Shown here: positions 1 through 8,489 of the stretch, piece after piece
How the letters are laid out: every line of letters starts with the position of its first letter
Position numbering within the stretch: position 1 is the first letter of the stretch
DNA from: Aromatoleum anaerobium
GTDB lineage: Bacteria > Pseudomonadota > Gammaproteobacteria > Burkholderiales > Rhodocyclaceae
NCBI RefSeq assembly: GCF_012910705.2
Contig: NZ_WTVG02000040.1
Span: 1,240,001 to 1,304,000, forward strand
Length of the DNA stretch: 64,000 nt
Reading direction: 5' to 3'
The notes under the pieces: generated by a model
Told to the model about the DNA's origin: nothing
Database searches by the model: none
Seen by the model: only the letters and a program-made list of their open reading frames with translations
Translations under genes and position numbers: made by a program

Positions 1-322
1 CATCATCTGGCCGCCGGACGGCGCCGTCATCAGTGGCGGCAAGCTGTGGGTACGCATGGGGCTGCGCAACATGGGCGTGTGCCCGAAAGGCGTCGAACTG
101 CCCAACGTGGGCCATCATCACCTGCTCATCGATACCGAAATCTCCGCCGACGGCCAGATTCCGCTGGACCGGAATCATCTGCATTTCGGCGCCGGCGAAA
201 CCGAGGCGCGCCTCGAGCTTCCGCCCGGCAAGCACACGCTGCAGCTGCTGATGGGCGATCACAACCACGAGCCGCACGACCCCCCCGTATATTCGAAGAA
301 GATATCGATCACGGTGCCCTGA
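1..322 (+). CDS. DUF4399-type protein, 5' end outside window
   Basis: The frame begins at base 2 and runs to a TGA at 320-322, so only the C-terminal part (about 106 residues) is visible and the start lies upstream of the window. It contains GLRNMGV, a GHHHLLIDT block, DRNHLHFGAGETE, a LELPPGKHTLQLLMGD block and a terminal PPVYSKKI stretch. All of these recur in the next gene, so the two are a tandem duplication. The pattern fits DUF4399, a family of small exported beta-rich proteins of unknown function. The clustered histidines could bind metal, which is inference only. Family assignment is by recognition, not by search. Confidence 0.8.
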   Translation, partial: IIWPPDGAVISGGKLWVRMGLRNMGVCPKGVELPNVGHHHLLIDTEISADGQIPLDRNHLHFGAGETEARLELPPGKHTLQLLMGDHNHEPHDPPVYSKKISITVP

Positions 323-377
323 CCGGGTGACGTCCGGAGTTCCAGTTTGATCTTCCGACAAGACCGGGAGCCGATCC

Positions 378-815
378 ATGCACAAGCTCATGCACAAGCT
401 GTTCATCGCCGCCGCCACCGCGTTCCTGCTGCTCGCCGAGGGCGCCCTCGCCGGCAGCACCGCTGCGCCGCCCAATGCCTATCTTTACATCGGCTGGCCC
501 ACCGATGGCCAGGTCCTGCCCGCCGGACGGCCGTTCAAAGTGTGGTTCGGACTGCGCAACATGGGCGTCGCACCGAAGGACGTCAGCTTTCCGAACACGG
601 GCCACCATCACCTGCTGATCGACACCGATCTGCCGTCGCCGGACCAGGAAATCCCCTCCGACCGCAACCACCTGCATTTCGGTGCGGGGGAAACGGAAAC
701 GACACTGGAACTGCCTCCGGGCAGGCACACCCTGCAGTTGCTGATGGGCGACGACAAGCACATACCGCACAACCCGCCCGTATATTCGAGGAAGATCACG
801 ATCACCGTGCGGTGA
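378..815 (+). CDS. DUF4399 secreted protein (tandem copy)
   Basis: 145 residues. The N terminus has basic residues, a hydrophobic stretch (FIAAATAFLLLAEG) and an Ala-Gly-type cleavage region near residue 25, so export to the periplasm is likely. The mature part repeats the preceding gene: GLRNMGV, GHHHLLIDTD, DRNHLHFGAGETE and LLMGD. The start at 378 is chosen because GGGAG at 366-370 sits 7 bases upstream; a second ATG at 390 is possible. The 55-base gap from the upstream copy suggests co-transcription. Function is unknown; His-rich conserved segments leave metal binding open. Confidence 0.85.
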   Translation: MHKLMHKLFIAAATAFLLLAEGALAGSTAAPPNAYLYIGWPTDGQVLPAGRPFKVWFGLRNMGVAPKDVSFPNTGHHHLLIDTDLPSPDQEIPSDRNHLHFGAGETETTLELPPGRHTLQLLMGDDKHIPHNPPVYSRKITITVR

Positions 816-1052
816 GAGCCTCACCCCCGAGCGTGTTACGGGAAGCCGGCGCATGACGCGTCCGTACCGATATCTACAAACCCCTGTAAGACTTACCCCG
901 CGGCGCCGCGCCAGGGCCAGGAGGGAGCACGCTCGCATTCCACCCCCGATCGCACCCGCCCCCTCGCCGCTCACCCCTCCAGCGCCCGCCCAGCGCGGGA
1001 ACGGCGCTTGCTAGGGTCGACTGCAGTCCTAACTTTTGATGGAGGCCAGTCC

Positions 1053-1643
1053 ATGAACCCGCTGATGCGCAAACTCTCTCCGAGTGCGACGCACATGATC
1101 CGCACCGACCACTCGCACGTGCTGTCGGTCTTCCATCAGTACGAGACCGACACCTCGCCGCAGACGAAGAAGGCGCTCGTGAACAGCGCATGCCTGTCGC
1201 TCGAGATCCACGCCCAGCTCGAGGAAGAAATCTTTTACCCGGCGATGCGGCAGGCGATGGCCGAAAGCGCGACGGTCGACAAATCCGTCAGCGAGCACGA
1301 GGAAATGCGGCGCCTGATCGCGCAACTGCGCGGCATGGAGCCGAGCGACCCGCAATACGACGAGACTTTCATGAGCCTGATGCGCGACGTGCTGCATCAC
1401 GCGGCCGAGGAAGAGACCATCATGCTGCCGAAGGCGGAACGCCTGCTCGGCAACCGGCTCGCGGAACTCGGCGCGGAGATGATGAAGCGCCGGCTCGAAC
1501 TGTCCGCCCCGCATGCCGGCGAGATCGCGATGAACGGCGTGCGCACGATGCACACCGGCACGCTGGTAATGACGACGGGGGCGGCGGTAGCGGGCGCGTA
1601 CCTCCTCAAGAAGGTGTTCGAGCGCGGTCATCATCACGCCTGA
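1053..1643 (+). CDS. Hemerythrin/HHE-domain protein
   Basis: 196 residues. Histidine and acidic residues are spaced as in HHE cation-binding (hemerythrin-like) four-helix bundles: IRTDHSHVLSVFHQY near residue 20, then SLEIHAQLEEEIFYPAM, a SVSEHEEMRR helix and VLHHAAEEETIMLPKAE. Such proteins bind a non-haem di-iron centre and serve in O2 or NO sensing, binding or iron-centre repair. The C terminus has an Ala/Gly/Val-rich stretch (VMTTGAAVAGAYLLKKV) that may be a membrane anchor, followed by GHHHA. ATG at 1053 is preferred because GGAGG at 1041-1045 precedes it; an upstream TTG at 1008 lacks this. The role here is unknown. Confidence 0.85.
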   Translation: MNPLMRKLSPSATHMIRTDHSHVLSVFHQYETDTSPQTKKALVNSACLSLEIHAQLEEEIFYPAMRQAMAESATVDKSVSEHEEMRRLIAQLRGMEPSDPQYDETFMSLMRDVLHHAAEEETIMLPKAERLLGNRLAELGAEMMKRRLELSAPHAGEIAMNGVRTMHTGTLVMTTGAAVAGAYLLKKVFERGHHHA

Positions 1644-1680
1644 CCGCCCGCAGCGACGATTTCCCGGCCGCCGCAGCACC

Positions 1681-1717
1681 ACGAGGGCCGCGGGCTTCCA
1701 ACAGCCGCGGCCTTCGT
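1681..1717. terminator. Bidirectional stem-loop between convergent genes
   Basis: Bases 1681-1693 pair with 1705-1717 (13 bp, one mismatch, GC-rich) around an 11-base loop, between the hemerythrin gene (+) and the DUF-type membrane gene (-). There is no strong T-run, so it may act as a stalling or RNA-stabilising hairpin for both transcripts. Confidence 0.5.
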
Positions 1718-1733
1718 CGTTCACATCGTGCGT

Positions 1734-2279
1734 TTACGGACGCAGGGCCACCGGCGGCCACGGCGCAAGCAGCGCCGGCGTCGCCATGTCGGGCGGCATC
1801 TCGAAGTCCTTGCGTGCCGCGCCGCGCATTGCCACCGGCGGCAGCGGCAGACCGCGCCGGTCGTGATAGTCGCGCGCCGGAGGCCGCCCCCGCCGCTCGA
1901 TGCGGTCCAGTGCGTTCGCGCAGCCTGCGTCGAGCGCGGCGACCGCGGCCACCCCGGCAAGCAGCGCCCGCGAGGCGGGCCGGCGGGCATTGCGTGCGTT
2001 GCCGAGCGCCGCGAAATCGAACGCGTCGCCGGCGACGCGCACCCACATCCACGGTCCCGGCCGACGTGCGGCCAGGATGCCGATGCCGGTGACGATCTCG
2101 CGCACGCCGCACGCGCGGACAAAGCGCTCGCTGCCGCGCATCCCGGTCACGCCGGCCACGAGGCGCGGCATCAGCACCTGCGCGACGCCGAGCCCGATGC
2201 TGAACCAGCCGAGGCCGCGGGCGGCGGCACGGGTGCGGCGGTGACGGGTCGCAGTCCTCGTGAAGGCAGTCGCACTCAT
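1734..2279 (-). CDS. Small membrane protein, unknown function
   Basis: 181 residues with two or three hydrophobic segments, including GLGWFSIGLGVAQVLMP near residue 22, the REIVTGIGIL region and the Ala-rich ALLAGVAAVAALDAG near residue 105. The N-terminal block resembles the membrane segment found before SRPBCC (cyclase/dehydrase-like) domains, but no SRPBCC domain follows. It lies 11 bases downstream of the zinc dehydrogenase gene on the same strand, so the two are probably one operon. I do not recognise a defined function. Confidence 0.7.
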   Translation of the reverse strand: MSATAFTRTATRHRRTRAAARGLGWFSIGLGVAQVLMPRLVAGVTGMRGSERFVRACGVREIVTGIGILAARRPGPWMWVRVAGDAFDFAALGNARNARRPASRALLAGVAAVAALDAGCANALDRIERRGRPPARDYHDRRGLPLPPVAMRGAARKDFEMPPDMATPALLAPWPPVALRP

Positions 2280-2290
2280 CGCTCATCTCC

Positions 2291-3460
2291 TCAGGGCTTC
2301 AGGACGACCTTGATGCAGCCGTCCTTCTTGTCGCGAAACGTCTTGTACATTTCCGGCCCGTCCTCGAGCGCGGCAACGTGCGTGACGACGAAGGCCGGGT
2401 CGATCTGTCCTTCCTCGATGCGGCGCAGCAGGTCGCTGGTCCAGCGGTTGACATGGGTCTGGCCGGTGCGCAGCGTCAGCCCCTTGTTCATCAGCGCGCC
2501 GAACGGCAGCTTGTCGATGAGCCCGCCGTACACGCCCGGCACCGACAGCGTGCCCGCCGGGCGGCACACGTAGATCATCTCGCGCAGCACATGCGGCCGG
2601 TCGGTTTCGAGCATGATCGCCTGCTTCGCGCGGTCGTACAGCGAGTCGAGCGACTGCGTTGCGTGGGCTTCCATGCCGACCGCGTCGATGCACTTCTCCG
2701 GCCCCTTGCCGCCGGTCAGCTCGTTGAGCCGCTCGACGACGCTCTCGTCCTCGCAGTTGATCGTCGTCGCCCCCCCGGCCTGCGCCATGCCGAGGCGTTC
2801 GGGGACGCGGTCGATCGCGATGACCTGCTTCGCGCCGAGCAGCACGGCGCTGCGGACCGCGAACTGCCCCACCGGCCCCGCGCCCCAGATCGCGACCGTG
2901 TCGGTCGGCTGGATGTCGCACTGCACCGCTGCCTGCCAGCCGGTCGGCAGGATGTCGCCGAGGAACAGCACCTGGTCGTCGGAAAGTCCGCTCGTGATCT
3001 TCACCGGCGCGACGTCGGCGTACGGCACACGCACGTACTCGGCCTGCCCGCCGGCATAACCGCCGGTCAGGTGCGTGTAACCGAAAAGCCCCGCGGTCGA
3101 ATGTCCGAATGTCTTGTCGGCGAGCGCCTTGTTGCGGTTGCTGCGTTCGCAGACGGAAAAGTTGCCGCGGCAGCACTGTTCGCATTCGCCGCAGCAGATC
3201 GTGAATGGCACGACGACGCGGTCACCGACCTTGAGGCGATGGTCCGCCGCCCCGACTTCGACGACTTCGCCCATGAACTCGTGGCCGAGGATGTCGCCGG
3301 ACTCCATGCCCATCATGAAACCGTCGTAGAGATGAAGGTCCGAACCGCAGATCGCGCAGCTTGTCACCTTCACGATCGCATCGCGCGGATCCTCGATGCG
3401 GGGGTCGGGAACGGTGTCGCAGCGAACGTCCTTCTTGCCATGCCAGCAAAGCGCTTTCAT
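2291..3460 (-). CDS. Zinc-dependent alcohol dehydrogenase (MDR/threonine dehydrogenase-like)
   Basis: 389 residues, a normal length for the glutathione-independent formaldehyde/threonine dehydrogenase branch of the medium-chain reductases. Visible are the catalytic zinc site ([13 protein letters not shown], then GHEFMGEV), a structural-zinc-like cysteine cluster ([16 protein letters not shown]) and the nucleotide-binding GAGPVGQ near residue 195. It should oxidise an alcohol or aldehyde with NAD(P); the substrate cannot be read from sequence. It heads a two-gene minus-strand operon with the small membrane protein and is divergent from the BrkB gene. Confidence 0.88.
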   Translation of the reverse strand: MKALCWHGKKDVRCDTVPDPRIEDPRDAIVKVTSCAICGSDLHLYDGFMMGMESGDILGHEFMGEVVEVGAADHRLKVGDRVVVPFTICCGECEQCCRGNFSVCERSNRNKALADKTFGHSTAGLFGYTHLTGGYAGGQAEYVRVPYADVAPVKITSGLSDDQVLFLGDILPTGWQAAVQCDIQPTDTVAIWGAGPVGQFAVRSAVLLGAKQVIAIDRVPERLGMAQAGGATTINCEDESVVERLNELTGGKGPEKCIDAVGMEAHATQSLDSLYDRAKQAIMLETDRPHVLREMIYVCRPAGTLSVPGVYGGLIDKLPFGALMNKGLTLRTGQTHVNRWTSDLLRRIEEGQIDPAFVVTHVAALEDGPEMYKTFRDKKDGCIKVVLKP

Positions 3461-3669
3461 CGGGTGGCTCCTTCGATTCCCGGTATATATCTCGGCGACG
3501 GCATCGCCCGGCGGCGACCGGCGTCACGCGCGTCCGCAGCAATCGTCATTCCTGTCCCGACCCGCATCGCGGCTGCCGGCACGGGAAAAAAGAGGGTGGA
3601 GGACGGTGGAAGCGGGGCCCGGAGCGCAAAATGCTTGGCCGCACGGATTCCCGGCGCGAGGGGCTGTTC

Positions 3670-4623
3670 ATGAGGAAAGTATTCGGCTACTGGTTCGGCG
3701 TGCTGCGCAGCACGGTGAATTACTGGCTCGACAGCGACGCGTTCATCCACGCCGCGGCGCTCGCGTTCTTCACCGTGTTCTCGGTTGCGCCGGTCGTCAT
3801 CATCGTCGTCAGCATCGTCGGCGCGGTGCTCGGCGAGGACGCGGCGCGCGGCCAGATCGCCGCGCAGCTCGAACAGGCGATCGGCCCCGAGGCGGCCGAA
3901 GCGGTGCAGACCGCGGTCGCGAGCAGCCGCATCGAAGCCAGCGGCCTGCTGCCGACGCTCGTGGGTATCGGCGCGATGCTGTTCGGCGCGACCACCGTGT
4001 TCGCGCAGATGCAGCGCTCACTGAACGCGATCTGGGGGGTGATGGCGAAACCCTCGCGCAGCAGCGTCTTCCTGCTCGTCAAGGCGCGCCTGCTGTCGCT
4101 GATGGTGGTGCTGGCGATCGGCTTCGTGCTGCTGGTATCGCTGCTGCTGAGCGTGATCCTGAACTCGATCATCGCCTTCGCGAGCGATTGGCTCCCGGTG
4201 CCGGCGCCGTTGCTGGCGGGCGTCGAGACAGTGGTGTCGCTGACGGTCGTCACGCTGCTGTTCGGGACGATCTTCCGCGTGCTGCCGGACGTGATCCTGC
4301 GCTGGAAGGACGTCGCGCTCGGCGCCTTCGTCACGGCGGCGCTGTTCACGTTCGGCCGGTCGCTGATCGCGCTCTACCTGGCGAAGACGGCGCCCGCTTC
4401 GACTTACGGCGCCGCGGGCTCGCTGGTGCTGTTGTTGTTGTGGGTGAACTATTCGTCGCTGATCCTGCTGTTCGGCGCGGCGTTCACGCGCGCGCATCGG
4501 GAATCCCGCGGACTGCCGATCCGGCCGCGCCATTCAGCGGTACTGGTGCATACGGAGGTGGTGGAGGAAAAGGTTTCCGACCTCGAAGGCCGGCCCCCGC
4601 CCGCCCCCACGCCGCCCGCGTGA
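3670..4623 (+). CDS. YihY/BrkB family inner-membrane protein
   Basis: 317 residues with about six hydrophobic helices. The family signature is present: HAAALAFFTVFSVAPVVII near residue 25, the FGATTVFAQMQRSLNAIWGV block, and a late TYGAAGSLVLLLLWVNYSS segment with LFGAAFTRAH. Family members are polytopic proteins of poorly defined function, once called ribonuclease BN by mistake. The ATG at 3670 is chosen because GAGGGG lies just upstream and the protein then begins MRKVFGYWFGVLRS; longer upstream frames are not family-like. It is divergent from the dehydrogenase and convergent with the HupK-like gene. Confidence 0.87.
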   Translation: MRKVFGYWFGVLRSTVNYWLDSDAFIHAAALAFFTVFSVAPVVIIVVSIVGAVLGEDAARGQIAAQLEQAIGPEAAEAVQTAVASSRIEASGLLPTLVGIGAMLFGATTVFAQMQRSLNAIWGVMAKPSRSSVFLLVKARLLSLMVVLAIGFVLLVSLLLSVILNSIIAFASDWLPVPAPLLAGVETVVSLTVVTLLFGTIFRVLPDVILRWKDVALGAFVTAALFTFGRSLIALYLAKTAPASTYGAAGSLVLLLLWVNYSSLILLFGAAFTRAHRESRGLPIRPRHSAVLVHTEVVEEKVSDLEGRPPPAPTPPA

Positions 4624-4644
4624 CGATGAAACTGCGGGCGGGAG

Positions 4645-5859
4645 TCACGCCTGGGCAGGTTTCAGCACGACCTCGAAGTCCTGGCCCGGATCGAGCGACA
4701 GCACGAGCGCCGCGAAGCGCAGCCGCGCCGCCTCCAGCGACGCCGCGCTCCAGCCCGAACCTTCGGTCATGAACGGGCCTTCCGGGTGGAAATTCCACTG
4801 CGTCGGCCCGATGATCGAGTACTCGGCGACGCGTCCGCCGTCGAGCCGCACCGCGTGCAGCACCAGGCCGCCTGCGGTTTCGACCCACGCGAGTCCGGCC
4901 CGGTCGCCAAGCGGCGCCGCGTCGAGCAGCGCCGGCATGTCGTCCGCGAGCGGGTGACGCAGGCGGCTCGCGCAATCTGCCAGATCGATGACACGCGCAA
5001 ACAGCCGCGCCGCGATGCGGTGGCCTTTCGTCAGCAGGATGCGCACCAGCATCGAACCCGCATGGCGCGCGAGCACGCCGGTTTCATGCGCTTGCCCGTG
5101 CAGCGACGGCGTGCGACAGAACTGCGGCGAAGGCACGCCTCCGAGCGTCTCGCCCCAGGCCTGCGCCGACAGCGGCGGCAGCAGCGGCACGGCGCCGTGC
5201 TCGGAGGTCGAGGTGCCGATTTCGATCAGGTCGGCGAGCGCCTCGCCGATCGTGCCGCCCTGCCGGGCGCGTTCGACGAACTCGCGCAACGCCGTCGGCT
5301 CGCGCGTCGCGCGGAAGAAGCCGCCGAGCAGTTCGACCGCGACCAGGTCGAGCAGATCGCCGCCGAGCTCGTAGGCTGCCCGCCCGCCGCCGATCTGCGC
5401 GAGCCCGTGGTGCAACACGGCAAACCGCTCCCGGCGCGGCTCGTGGCCAAACAACACCGGCCAGTCGAGCATCAGCCGCGACAGATGCTCCTGCGCGGTT
5501 TCCGCTGCGACTGTGCGCTCCTCGTCCCGTGCTTCGCCGCGCGCCGCCCCTTCCGCACCGGCGGCGACGAATGCCGCCATCGCGACGATCGTCTGCGCAC
5601 GAGGGGCCGCTGCGCACAGCCCGGGGAGCCGCGCCAGCGCCTCCCCGACCGTGCAGCCGGCGAGCTGCCGTGTATCCGGCGTACGCGAATCAAAATCGAG
5701 GATGGCCGGCGCCGTGACACGTTGGCCATCCCATTGCGCCTCGAGGCGCAGCGGATCGTGCGGCGCGCGCCGCTCCCGAAGTCGTTGCCCGGTCGCCGCC
5801 AAACCCGCCGGGGCAGGGATTCCGACCCTGCGGGCCCCCGCTACCATCCCCTCGAACAT
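4645..5859 (-). CDS. HupK-like / degenerate NiFe-hydrogenase large-subunit homologue
   Basis: 404 residues. The C-terminal region (SIIGPTQWNFHPEGPF, later LDPGQDFEVVL) matches the end of NiFe-hydrogenase large subunits, but the ligand motif DPCxxC is replaced by DPGQ and no N-terminal CxxC is seen. This is the pattern of HupK, an accessory protein of uptake-hydrogenase maturation that resembles the large subunit without its metal site. ATG at 5859 is chosen because AAGGAGG lies upstream; an extension to 5946 is less likely. No other hydrogenase gene is in the window, so it is an orphan here. A maturation or scaffold role is inference. Confidence 0.7.
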   Translation of the reverse strand: MFEGMVAGARRVGIPAPAGLAATGQRLRERRAPHDPLRLEAQWDGQRVTAPAILDFDSRTPDTRQLAGCTVGEALARLPGLCAAAPRAQTIVAMAAFVAAGAEGAARGEARDEERTVAAETAQEHLSRLMLDWPVLFGHEPRRERFAVLHHGLAQIGGGRAAYELGGDLLDLVAVELLGGFFRATREPTALREFVERARQGGTIGEALADLIEIGTSTSEHGAVPLLPPLSAQAWGETLGGVPSPQFCRTPSLHGQAHETGVLARHAGSMLVRILLTKGHRIAARLFARVIDLADCASRLRHPLADDMPALLDAAPLGDRAGLAWVETAGGLVLHAVRLDGGRVAEYSIIGPTQWNFHPEGPFMTEGSGWSAASLEAARLRFAALVLSLDPGQDFEVVLKPAQA

Positions 5860-6036
5860 GAACCCTCCTTGCCCCGATGTCCGGCATCCGCCCTCCGCCG
5901 TCACTGCGATCCGCTCACGAGCGGAGCGGAGGCGGCGGGAGGTCATGATATGCGCCCCCGCGGCCCACGGGAAAACCCGGGTCCGCCATCGAGGGGCAGC
6001 GCCCGCGGCGAAGGGGCTGCCCGCCGCAGATCCGCC

Positions 6037-7470
6037 TCAGCGCGACTCGAGAACCAGGCGGCCGTTGAGCGGCTGGATCGGCCGCCCGTTGCGCGGATAG
6101 AGACGCGCAAAGACGCGCACCTGCTCCGCCGATATCTTCACCGGCTCCTTCATGACCGCCCACACGACGCCTTCGGTACAGGGCGGCGTGACCAGCGATC
6201 CGACATACAGGTAGTGGGCGGGACTGACCGGCACGAGGCTGGCGAGGTCGATCGGCGACGCCGGCGCGTAGCTGCTGCCGCGCTCCAGCGGCAGGCTGTT
6301 CCACAGACTCTGGATCAGCGGATGTCCGCCGGAAGCGCCCTCGAGCAGCACCGCGACGACCGCTATCCGTCCGGCCGCATCGCGATGATGGAAATGCACC
6401 GCCATGTCGGAGGCCTGCCCGCCCACCCGCGCCAGCGACGGCCGGTGGAACTCGAGATGCTCGAGTTCATAGCGCTGGCCGCGGATCTCGACCCCCATGC
6501 CTTCGCCGACCCGCACCTCGAGCGTGCGCCCCGTGTCGGTGATGCGAAACTGCGTCTCCCGGTAATCGAAGCGCAGCGCCTCGAGATCGACGACGACCCC
6601 GCCGCCCAGCTCGATCGGCGACTGGCGCCTGCCTTCGGCACACAGCGACCAGTCCGGCCGCAGCCTGCCCCAGTGCTCCGGGCCCGTCGCACCTTCGTAG
6701 CTCCAGGCGGCATCGCTCACGAAGGGAACCCAGGGGGCCGGCGCGGACTTGGGGATCGGCGACCGGGAAGCCTGCGCCGCACGCAACTTGAGCTCGGGTT
6801 TCGGCCCGGGTTTCGGCTCGAGTTTCGGCTCGGGTTTCGGCTCGGGTTTCGGCTCGGGCTTCGGTTCTGGCTTCGCCTCCGGCCGCGGTGCAGTCGAAGC
6901 GGCGGCAGAAGGCGCCGTTCGGGGCGACGCCTTCGGTGGCGGCACCGGGGGCGCCTGGGTCGCAACCGCCGGGAGCCTGACCGGCGGGCCGATCGCGGAA
7001 TCATCGATGACTGCCGCTGCCGAGGCGACGGCGTCGTGTGCAGCTTTTTGCAGGTCGCTCGCCGACGCGGGCCGGCAGACCTCCTGCCACAAGCGCTCAT
7101 CGACGCTGTTGCGCGCCGCGGATATCGGCCGCTGGTCGAGCACAGCTTCTTCGCGCAGCACGAACTGGCGCGCATCGAGATAGACGCGCTTGACCGTATG
7201 GAACCTGCGGTTGTGGCAATCGAAGCGGTTCAGCGCCTTCACCACGGCATATCCTTCCAACGCGGCCCGTTCCGGCGACAGCACGATCCGTCCCCACGCG
7301 ACCTTGCTGCCGGCATCCGACGCCATGACGCTGGAGCGGTCGATCTCCACCTGGCGCTCGCGGTCCCTGATGACAACCTCCCAGGGCTCGGCGAGCGCCG
7401 CGGGGCTGACGAATGCCAGCGCGACGACCAGGCAGCAGTGCAGGAGGGGCGGCGAGGATTTCATCGTCAT
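6037..7470 (-). CDS. Periplasmic alpha-carbonic-anhydrase-like protein with N-terminal domain and PEPK linker
   Basis: 477 residues: a signal peptide (hydrophobic LLHCCLVVALAFVSPAALA), an N-terminal domain of about 150 residues resembling surface-adhesin-E-like domains, a Pro/Glu/Lys repeat linker, and an alpha-carbonic anhydrase domain from about residue 240. The domain keeps the Thr loop (VTPPCTEG), but where active enzymes have HFH it reads LEFH: E340 takes the first zinc-ligand position, while H342 and H359 are kept at the bacterial 17-residue spacing. The Glu that hydrogen-bonds the third ligand is also changed (AVHFHH). It may be a catalytically inactive CA-related protein or use a Glu ligand. 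The start at 7470 was chosen over 7464 and 7614 by signal-peptide fit. Confidence 0.8.
   Translation of the reverse strand: MTMKSSPPLLHCCLVVALAFVSPAALAEPWEVVIRDRERQVEIDRSSVMASDAGSKVAWGRIVLSPERAALEGYAVVKALNRFDCHNRRFHTVKRVYLDARQFVLREEAVLDQRPISAARNSVDERLWQEVCRPASASDLQKAAHDAVASAAAVIDDSAIGPPVRLPAVATQAPPVPPPKASPRTAPSAAASTAPRPEAKPEPKPEPKPEPKPEPKLEPKPGPKPELKLRAAQASRSPIPKSAPAPWVPFVSDAAWSYEGATGPEHWGRLRPDWSLCAEGRRQSPIELGGGVVVDLEALRFDYRETQFRITDTGRTLEVRVGEGMGVEIRGQRYELEHLEFHRPSLARVGGQASDMAVHFHHRDAAGRIAVVAVLLEGASGGHPLIQSLWNSLPLERGSSYAPASPIDLASLVPVSPAHYLYVGSLVTPPCTEGVVWAVMKEPVKISAEQVRVFARLYPRNGRPIQPLNGRLVLESR
6787..6882 (-). repeat. 12-bp tandem repeat encoding a PEPK linker
   Basis: Eight consecutive 12-base units encode variants of Pro-Glu-Pro-Lys (PEAK, PEPK x4, LEPK, PGPK, PELK) between the N-terminal and carbonic-anhydrase-like domains. 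Such PEPK linkers are typical of periplasm-spanning regions (compare TonB). Copy number may vary between strains by slippage. Confidence 0.85.
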
Positions 7471-7631
7471 GAAGGAGTTCCGGGAGATGTTACGGTCTTC
7501 GGCCGGGATCGGGATATCTTTAGCGACAACCGGCTGCGATTCGTGAAGGGGTGAAGGGGCCGGGCAGCCGGCGCCGATCCATTCCGGATTGCGCTTTGAA
7601 TGTCTGTCTTCCAATCAACGTATCACACCGG

Positions 7632-7637
7632 TAGAAT
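7632..7637 (+). promoter_or_regulatory. Candidate -10 box before the manganese riboswitch
   Basis: TAGAAT at 7632-7637 would start transcription near 7644, just before the riboswitch core at 7651. No good -35 box is visible. The hexamer TAGAAT also occurs ahead of mgtE (near 23141) and the HDOD-kinase gene (61949). Confidence 0.35.
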
Positions 7638-7647
7638 GCGCGCCGTC

Positions 7648-7800
7648 ATCAGGGAGTAGCCGCCCGCGCGGATTCGCGGGGACCACGTCAACAGACTTGC
7701 CCGTCGGGCATGGCGTGGCCAGCCTTCGGGCCTGGCGAGACTTTTGGCTGCATGCCCTCCGATTTTTCGGGCCGGGGAGGCGTGCAGTCATCGGTCATCA
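7648..7800 (+). ncRNA. yybP-ykoY (manganese) riboswitch
   Basis: The leader of the GDT1-type gene carries the conserved yybP-ykoY blocks in order: GGGAGTAGC at 7652-7660, CGTCAACAGACTT at 7686-7698 and GGCCTGGCGAGAC at 7729-7741. Downstream, bases near 7751-7759 (ATGCCCTCC) can pair with 7776-7783 (GGGAGGCGT), a candidate expression-platform hairpin close to the ribosome binding site. This RNA class binds Mn2+ and in proteobacteria switches on Mn exporters (mntP, GDT1/MneA types). Its position fits exactly. Boundaries are approximate. Confidence 0.85.
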
Positions 7801-7818
7801 GCCGGCCCGGAGAACCTG

Positions 7819-8397
7819 ATGAATCTTCCTGCCGAAGCCTTCCTGATGTCCTCGGGCATCGTCGCGCTCGCCGAAATCGGCGACAAGACCCAGCTGCTCG
7901 CCTTCATGCTCGCGGCCCGCTTCCGTCGCCCGTGGCCGATCGTCGCCGGCATCCTGATCGCGACCGTCGCGAACCATGCGTTCGCCGGCGCCGTCGGCAC
8001 GTGGGTCACGACACTGCTCGGCCCGGACCTGCTGCGCGGGGTGCTCGGCGCGTCCTTCCTCGCCATGGCGGCGTGGATTCTGGTTCCGGACAAGCTCGAC
8101 GACGAGGATCTCGCGACGCCGAAGTTCGGCGTGCTCGCGACGACGATCGTCGCGTTCTTCCTCGCCGAGATGGGCGACAAGACGCAGATCGCGACGGTCG
8201 CGCTCGCTGCGCAGTACGGCGCCTTCGCTGCGGTCGTCGCCGGCACGACGTTCGGCATGATGGTCGCGAACGTGCCGGCCGTCGTCGCCGGCGACCGCAT
8301 CGCGAACCGGTTGCCGATCCGCCTGATCCACGGCATCGCGGCGGCATTGTTCGCGCTGCTCGGCGTCGCCGCGCTGGCCGGCTTCGGCGGCGGGTGA
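7819..8397 (+). CDS. TMEM165/GDT1 family manganese exporter (MneA-like)
   Basis: 192 residues, all membrane, with two inverted halves each bearing the family motif: ALAEIGDKTQLLAFMLA near residue 17 and FLAEMGDKTQIATVALA near residue 116. Members of the UPF0016/GDT1 family move Mn2+ (and Ca2+) against protons; bacterial members expel Mn2+. The manganese riboswitch directly upstream supports this substrate. Start ATG 7819 has GGAGAA at 7809; the longer frame from 7744 would run through the riboswitch and is rejected. Confidence 0.87.
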   Translation: MNLPAEAFLMSSGIVALAEIGDKTQLLAFMLAARFRRPWPIVAGILIATVANHAFAGAVGTWVTTLLGPDLLRGVLGASFLAMAAWILVPDKLDDEDLATPKFGVLATTIVAFFLAEMGDKTQIATVALAAQYGAFAAVVAGTTFGMMVANVPAVVAGDRIANRLPIRLIHGIAAALFALLGVAALAGFGGG

Positions 8398-8489
8398 TCG
8401 CATCGGGGGTTCATGAGGAAATGAACGGTTTCGATCGAGACGCTAAAAATCCTTGCCGAAGCCCCCTCCCGTCCGGTAACGTTCGCAGC

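Noticed and set aside
6787-6882. Short regular repeats that could suggest a CRISPR array
   Set aside because: The units are 12 bases with no spacers and encode an in-frame PEPK linker.
4786-7554. 922-codon plus-strand frame opposite the HupK-like and carbonic-anhydrase-like genes
   Set aside because: It is Arg/Gly/Ala-rich with no family motifs and runs antisense to two genes with clear homology; it is a shadow of high-GC codon bias.
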